This document shows, in pieces, positions 1 to 32,354 of a stretch of 32,354 nucleotides of DNA (position 1 is the first letter of the stretch; each line of letters begins with the position of its first letter). The stretch spans positions 1,501,712-1,534,065 of the forward strand of contig MU646311.1 of the NCBI GenBank assembly GCA_026770585.1, in the 5' to 3' direction. The DNA is from Baffinella frigidus (taxonomy: Eukaryota > Cryptophyceae > Cryptomonadales > Baffinellaceae). The notes under the pieces are model-generated. The model worked only from the letters and a program-made list of their open reading frames with translations, did no database searches and had not been told where the DNA came from. A program made the position numbers and the translations under genes.

Positions 1-95
1 AAACCCCAAACCCCAAACCCCAAACCCCAAACCCCAAACCCTAAACCCCAAACCCCAAACCCCAAGCCCCAAACCCCAAACCCCAAACCCCAAAC
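1..95. repeat. Telomere-like array (AAACCCC)n
   Basis: Nearly pure AAACCCC units with one AAACCCT, ending in AAACCAG at the candidate exon at 99. The window edge cuts it, so the full length is unknown. Confidence 0.95.
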
Positions 96-98
96 CAG

Positions 99-314
99 GC
101 TCCAGGGTCACCCGCGCCCGCCTACCGGTCCCTCCGCGTCACACAGAACAGTCTGGAACATTCCAGAGTGTTCGAGAGCCCTCTCGCGCTTTCGAGAACG
201 CGCGCGAAGGCAGTCAAGTCATCCCCGCCTGAGGAGTTCCCTGCGGGGAGGGGGCTGCGTCCGTTGGCCACACTCTTCGGGCTTACAACTGCGTGTTTTC
301 GAACACTCGAGCTG
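99..314 (+). CDS. Candidate upstream exon, open for 72 codons
   Basis: The stretch lies between two telomere-like arrays. It follows AAACCAG (acceptor at 98) and precedes GTGAACCCTAAACCC (donor at 315). It is 216 bases long and open throughout in phase 0. The translation contains SSPPEEFPAGRG and has no recognisable domain. A second frame is also open and a third is protein-like up to a TGA near 230, so open frame alone proves little here. The flanking layout matches the genuine exons further right, which is why I list it. Confidence 0.3.
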
Positions 315-315
315 G

Positions 316-361
316 TGAACCCTAAACCCTAAACCTTAAACCCTAAACCCTAAACCCTGAA
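316..361. repeat. Short telomere-like array (AAACCCT)n
   Basis: About six AAACCCT-type units starting directly at the GTGAACCC donor after 314. Confidence 0.85.
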
Positions 362-1303
362 ATCCTGAAACAGGAATCATTTACTCTGTAACCTGATCCC
401 CTGAAACATAAACCCTGATCCCCCTACCCTGCAGGTTCCCGAGCCACTTGCATGGCAGAAGACACAAGAAACCACCCCCGAGTCGAGAAGCCGTGGTCCG
501 ACGCCCATCCACCAAAGAATAAACATTTGTTTTTAATCACAGAGTTTAATCACAGAGTTTTTCTAATCACATAGTTTTTTTGACCAACAACAGAGAGTTT
601 TTCCTGTCAGGTGTCACTAACCCTCGAGTCAAGAAGCCGCGGACAGACCCCCATCCACGAACGACTCATCACAGCATTTGTTGACTGATCACAAATTTGT
701 TTTCGTTAGTCAAAACTTCTGGGATTAGTCAACATCAACGAACGACTTATCACAGCATTTTGTTGACTAATCACAGATTTTTTTTGACTCATCGCAGATT
801 TGTTTTACTAATCCACGAACCAACCGCCAGTAGACTAATCTCAGATTGGTCAAACAAAACGTTGTGTGTTTGATTGTTGGTTTGATCAGGTTTGCCGTGT
901 ACTGACCGTCCCCGGTTGAATTTTTCCTCCCTGGCGCAACCGCCTCCCGGCTCAGCCCACCGTGTTGAGAGTGTGCGTGTGCTGAGATCCACGAGTGGGG
1001 GCGTATGTTAATGGTGTCAATATTTTCCTCCAATCAGTACTGTCACTTATTGACAATACACACTGCAGGGGAGAGTGCGGCGTCGAGCCGCTCCAGGCCG
1101 GAACTTGCGCGATACGTCAATATCACTGAGGTCCTCTCATCCCCTGCACTTCCTCTTCTTCATTGCTCTGAAGCCTGGAGATGAGTGATACAAACGTCTA
1201 TGAGCCTTACGCCGGGCCCTTTGGCGGTAGGTAGGCTCAAACCATTTTCACAAGGCGGCCTGCGGAAGTCTATGAGCCTTAACTTCCTGAACACTGTCCG
1301 CAG
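362..1303. repeat. Non-coding stretch with short tandem motifs
   Basis: It holds diverged repeats of a GACTAATCACAGATTTTGTT-like motif (about 535-870) and two copies of a segment like CGAGTCGAGAAGCCG (479-512 and 624-656). From 1140 it contains one copy of a sequence (CTCTGAAGCCTGGAGATGAG) that recurs near 8520 and, more weakly, 14190. No confident exon is seen. Confidence 0.5.
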
Positions 1304-1393
1304 ATGGACGCTGCATCGGGGGAGCGATTCCGGCCGAGCCTGCGCCCTGCCGCGGCGTATGTCGCTCTCGACGTCCGTTACGACTACCACAAG
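1304..1393 (+). CDS. Candidate upstream exon (30 codons)
   Basis: It follows a TGTCCGCAG acceptor and ends before GTGCGA. The frame starting at the ATG reads MDAASGERFRPSL then AAAYVALDVRYDYHK. This could be a true N-terminus or an internal exon. In that frame it leaves phase 0, which does not fit exon 1 read in the frame that enters exon 2. In an alternative frame (phase 2 in and out) it would join exon 1 cleanly. The last bases plus donor (TACGACTACCACAAG then GTGCGA) are repeated at 1525-1550. Confidence 0.4.
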
Positions 1394-1419
1394 GTGCGAA
1401 CGAGAAGTTTTCTTCTCGT

Positions 1420-1690
1420 ATTTACGACTGTCTGTGTAGAGATACGCCTATCTGAGTAGAGATACGCCTGTCTGATTAGATACGACTGTCTTTGTTTGGA
1501 CTGTTGAGTACGCGGTATCGTATCGATACGACTACCACAAGGTGCGACCGAGAAGAAAATATAGTTTTTACTGAGAAAATATAGTCTATATTTATGAGTG
1601 TCTGAGTAGAGATACGCCTGTCGGATTGGGTATACGCCTCTCAGATAAGAGATACGACTGTCTCTTTTTGGACTGTTGAGTTGAAACGGG
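1420..1690. repeat. About 20-base minisatellite
   Basis: Diverged units like GTCTGAGTAGAGATACGCCT. The block includes a second copy of the 3' boundary of the candidate exon at 1304 (1525-1550), so the array seems to have grown around a duplicated donor. Confidence 0.7.
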
Positions 1691-1696
1691 GTGTTC

Positions 1697-1852
1697 CTAA
1701 ACCCAAACCCCTAAACCCTAAACCCTAAACCCTAAACCCTCAACCCCAAACCCTCAACCCTCAACCCTAAACCCTAAACCCTAAACCCTAAACCCTAAAC
1801 CCTAAATCCTAAACCCTCAACCCTACACACTAACTCCTAAACCCTAAACCCT
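1697..1852. repeat. Telomere-like array (CCCTAAA)n
   Basis: Mostly CCCTAAA with CCCTCAA variants. It lies in the intron region before exon 1. Confidence 0.92.
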
Positions 1853-1895
1853 AGATGGCGAACGATGCGGCGCTGGGAAGAGAAGCGCGATTTCG

Positions 1896-2247
1896 GCAAC
1901 GCCTTTTCGAGTACGCTCCCCCCCATAACCTGCTCGATTTTCACACAGCTCTAGCTAGAGCTGTGTGCTCGCGCTAACGCTCATCCACACGGTGGGCTTC
2001 GCGGGGTTCGTCGGCCCTTGGTTCCGGGGTGTTACGTGACCAATTTGCATAGAAAAATCGTTTGTTCTCAAGTCAATTATCTCGAGGTAAGTTGACTTTT
2101 GATGAAAGGTTCGTAGTCCACCGAGTGGAGTCCGACGTTTCCCTCGAATTAGTTTCCCTCGAATTCGTGGTGTCATATCCGAGAGTTGGCGTGGTTCCGG
2201 CAGCGTCTTTTCGAGTACGCTTCTCCCATAACCTGTTCGATTTCAGG
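1896..2247. repeat. Duplicated segment flanking a TIR element
   Basis: The segment with CTTTTCGAGTACGCT and ATAACCTG.TCGATTT occurs at 1896-1944 and again at 2199-2247, the second ending in a TTTCAG acceptor-like site. Between them is the element at 1983-2133. Confidence 0.6.
1983..2133. mobile_element. MITE-like element, family with TCCACACGGTGG ends
   Basis: The left end is TCCACACGGTGGGCT and the right end AGTCCACCGAGTGGA. A related copy in reverse orientation lies at 13577-13712, with shared inner motifs (GTTACGTGACCAA.TTGCAT and AAGTTGACTTTTGATGAAAGG). No transposase is encoded. Confidence 0.65.
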
Positions 2248-2426
2248 AATCCTGGATTGAGGGTTCCTTCGTGCGCCACCGACCGTTAAGGAGTCGATTT
2301 CAGCTGGATTGATGTCATTGCGGATTTTCTTGAGCCGTTGCGGTCTCTGCCTCACTCGGGTTGACTTACTGTTTTAATCCAAAATTGACGAATTTGTACC
2401 ACCCCCCAGGCAGATCAACTTCCGGT

Positions 2427-2596
2427 CTCCTCATTTTTATCTCAAAAAAGGAGTTCCAAAACTCGTTTTCTTAAGTCAATTCCCCTTCAAATATGTCGAC
2501 TTATGCGTAGAGAAAAGAATAAGTTGACATATTTGAAGGGGGATTGACTTAAGAAAACGAGTTTTAGAACTGTGAGATAAATTTTGAGGAGACCAG
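2427..2596. mobile_element. Large foldback (inverted repeat of about 75 bases per arm)
   Basis: The arms run from GGTCTCCTCA to the centre near 2510 and back to TGAGGAGACC. The inner halves (CTCGTTTTCTTAAGTCAAT and its complement) are nearly identical. It is non-coding. A tiny version, GGTCTCCTCAAACTGAGGAGACC in two halves, is at 21249-21271. Confidence 0.8.
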
Positions 2597-2739
2597 ATTA
2601 ACTCAGCCAGAGGCTTCCCATGCATAGCCCTAGCGTGCAGGCTCTGCATGGGGGAAGAAGAAAAGATGGAATCGGAAGAAGGAAAAACATAATTGGATTC
2701 CAAGAAGGAACGAATGAATTGGAACCTCATGTTCCGGGA

Positions 2740-2842
2740 GTGATGTGGCTGCTGAGATAAGCACACTTCACTCCCGAGATAAGTACACATCACTCCCGCC
2801 GATGTGTGCTTATCTGCGGGAGTGATGTGTGCTTATCTTACC
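2740..2842. repeat. Inverted and direct repeats of GATAAGCACACATCACTCCC
   Basis: Four or five copies of this motif alternate in orientation and can form a hairpin. The remaining 150 bases to exon 1 show nothing further. Confidence 0.75.
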
Positions 2843-3005
2843 ACTGCTTTGTTCACTTCGTGACCATTTCTCATCTCACGTGATAACCGCTTCTGCTCGC
2901 TTCAACCACTTCTGATCATTTCATAATAAATTCTCATCAAGTTTCATAATGCACCCTTACAAGTCATAACAACTTTTGTTTTTCAGATTTACGGAGGCGT
3001 CATAC

Positions 3006-32202
<29,197 letters not shown>

Positions 32203-32215
32203 GTGAGCGCACCCT

Positions 32216-32354
32216 TAACCCTAAAACCCGAAACCCGAAACCCGAAACTCGAAACCCGAAACCCGAAACTCGAAACCCGAAACCCGAAACCCGAAATTCG
32301 AAACCCGAAACCCGAAACCCGAAACTCGAAACCCGAAACTCGAAACCCGAAACC
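32216..32354. repeat. (AAACCCG)n array
   Basis: Begins 13 bases after the exon-36 donor and runs off the window. AAACTCG variants are interspersed at fairly regular spacing. Confidence 0.95.

Noticed and set aside
1-95. A chromosome end (telomere)
   Set aside because: The same repeats occur in more than a dozen introns, are impure, and coding-like sequence follows on the inner side. The window edge is arbitrary.
140-190. Heat-shock-type promoter element (GGAACATTCCAGA)
   Set aside because: One palindromic GAA..TTC pair in an island that may be coding; too little to call a promoter.
2083-2095. Perfect donor CTCGAG/GTAAGT
   Set aside because: It lies inside the TCCACACGGTGG element, with no coding frame leading to it.

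Overview
The window looks like nuclear DNA of a photosynthetic or free-living alveolate. I infer this from plant-type TTTAGGG-like repeats (AAACCCT/AAACCCC/AAACCCG), very small exons in very large introns, GC-rich coding DNA, and C2-domain proteins; a chromerid such as Chromera velia is my best guess, and a dinoflagellate is the alternative. No bacterial features, tRNA, rRNA or CRISPR were seen. One assembly gap (80 N) is present at 15264-15343.

Almost the whole window is one plus-strand gene. I could string together 36 exons (about 3006 to 32202) whose 35 junction phases are all compatible. They give 3348 coding bases, or 1116 codons in one open frame, with GT donors except one GC, and AG acceptors. 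Coding DNA is about 11% of the span. The gene runs off the right edge and its start is not certain. The product is a soluble-looking protein with at least six C2 domains: C2-1 (exons 3-7), C2-2 (exons 8-15, with a Gly/Ser/Glu-rich insertion of about 150 residues), C2-3 (exons 16-23), C2-4 (exons 23-27), C2-5 (exons 28-32) and C2-6 (exons 32-36). C2-2, C2-3, C2-5 and C2-6 keep the aspartates that normally bind calcium. C2-1 and C2-4 have lost them.

The introns are the striking part. First, nearly every exon is accompanied by one to seven partial or decayed copies of itself, or of its splice boundary, in the neighbouring introns. Second, telomere-like minisatellites fill many introns and often begin at the donor (GTAAACCC-type) and end at the acceptor (AAACCAG). 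In one decayed exon copy (near 7255-7280) such a repeat block sits in the middle of exon sequence. Third, many small inverted-repeat elements (MITE-like, several families), AT, CT and GT microsatellites, and boundary-derived minisatellites fill the rest. Together these suggest a gene in which introns grow, and may be born, by tandem duplication of exon ends and insertion of telomere-type repeats.

Layout: 1-3005 is repeats with weak candidate upstream exons; 3006-7906 holds exons 1-7; 8846-14150 exons 8-15; 14721-20633 exons 16-23; 21647-26485 exons 24-27; 27121-28806 exons 28-31; 30048-32202 exons 32-36; and 32216 to the end is an AAACCCG array.
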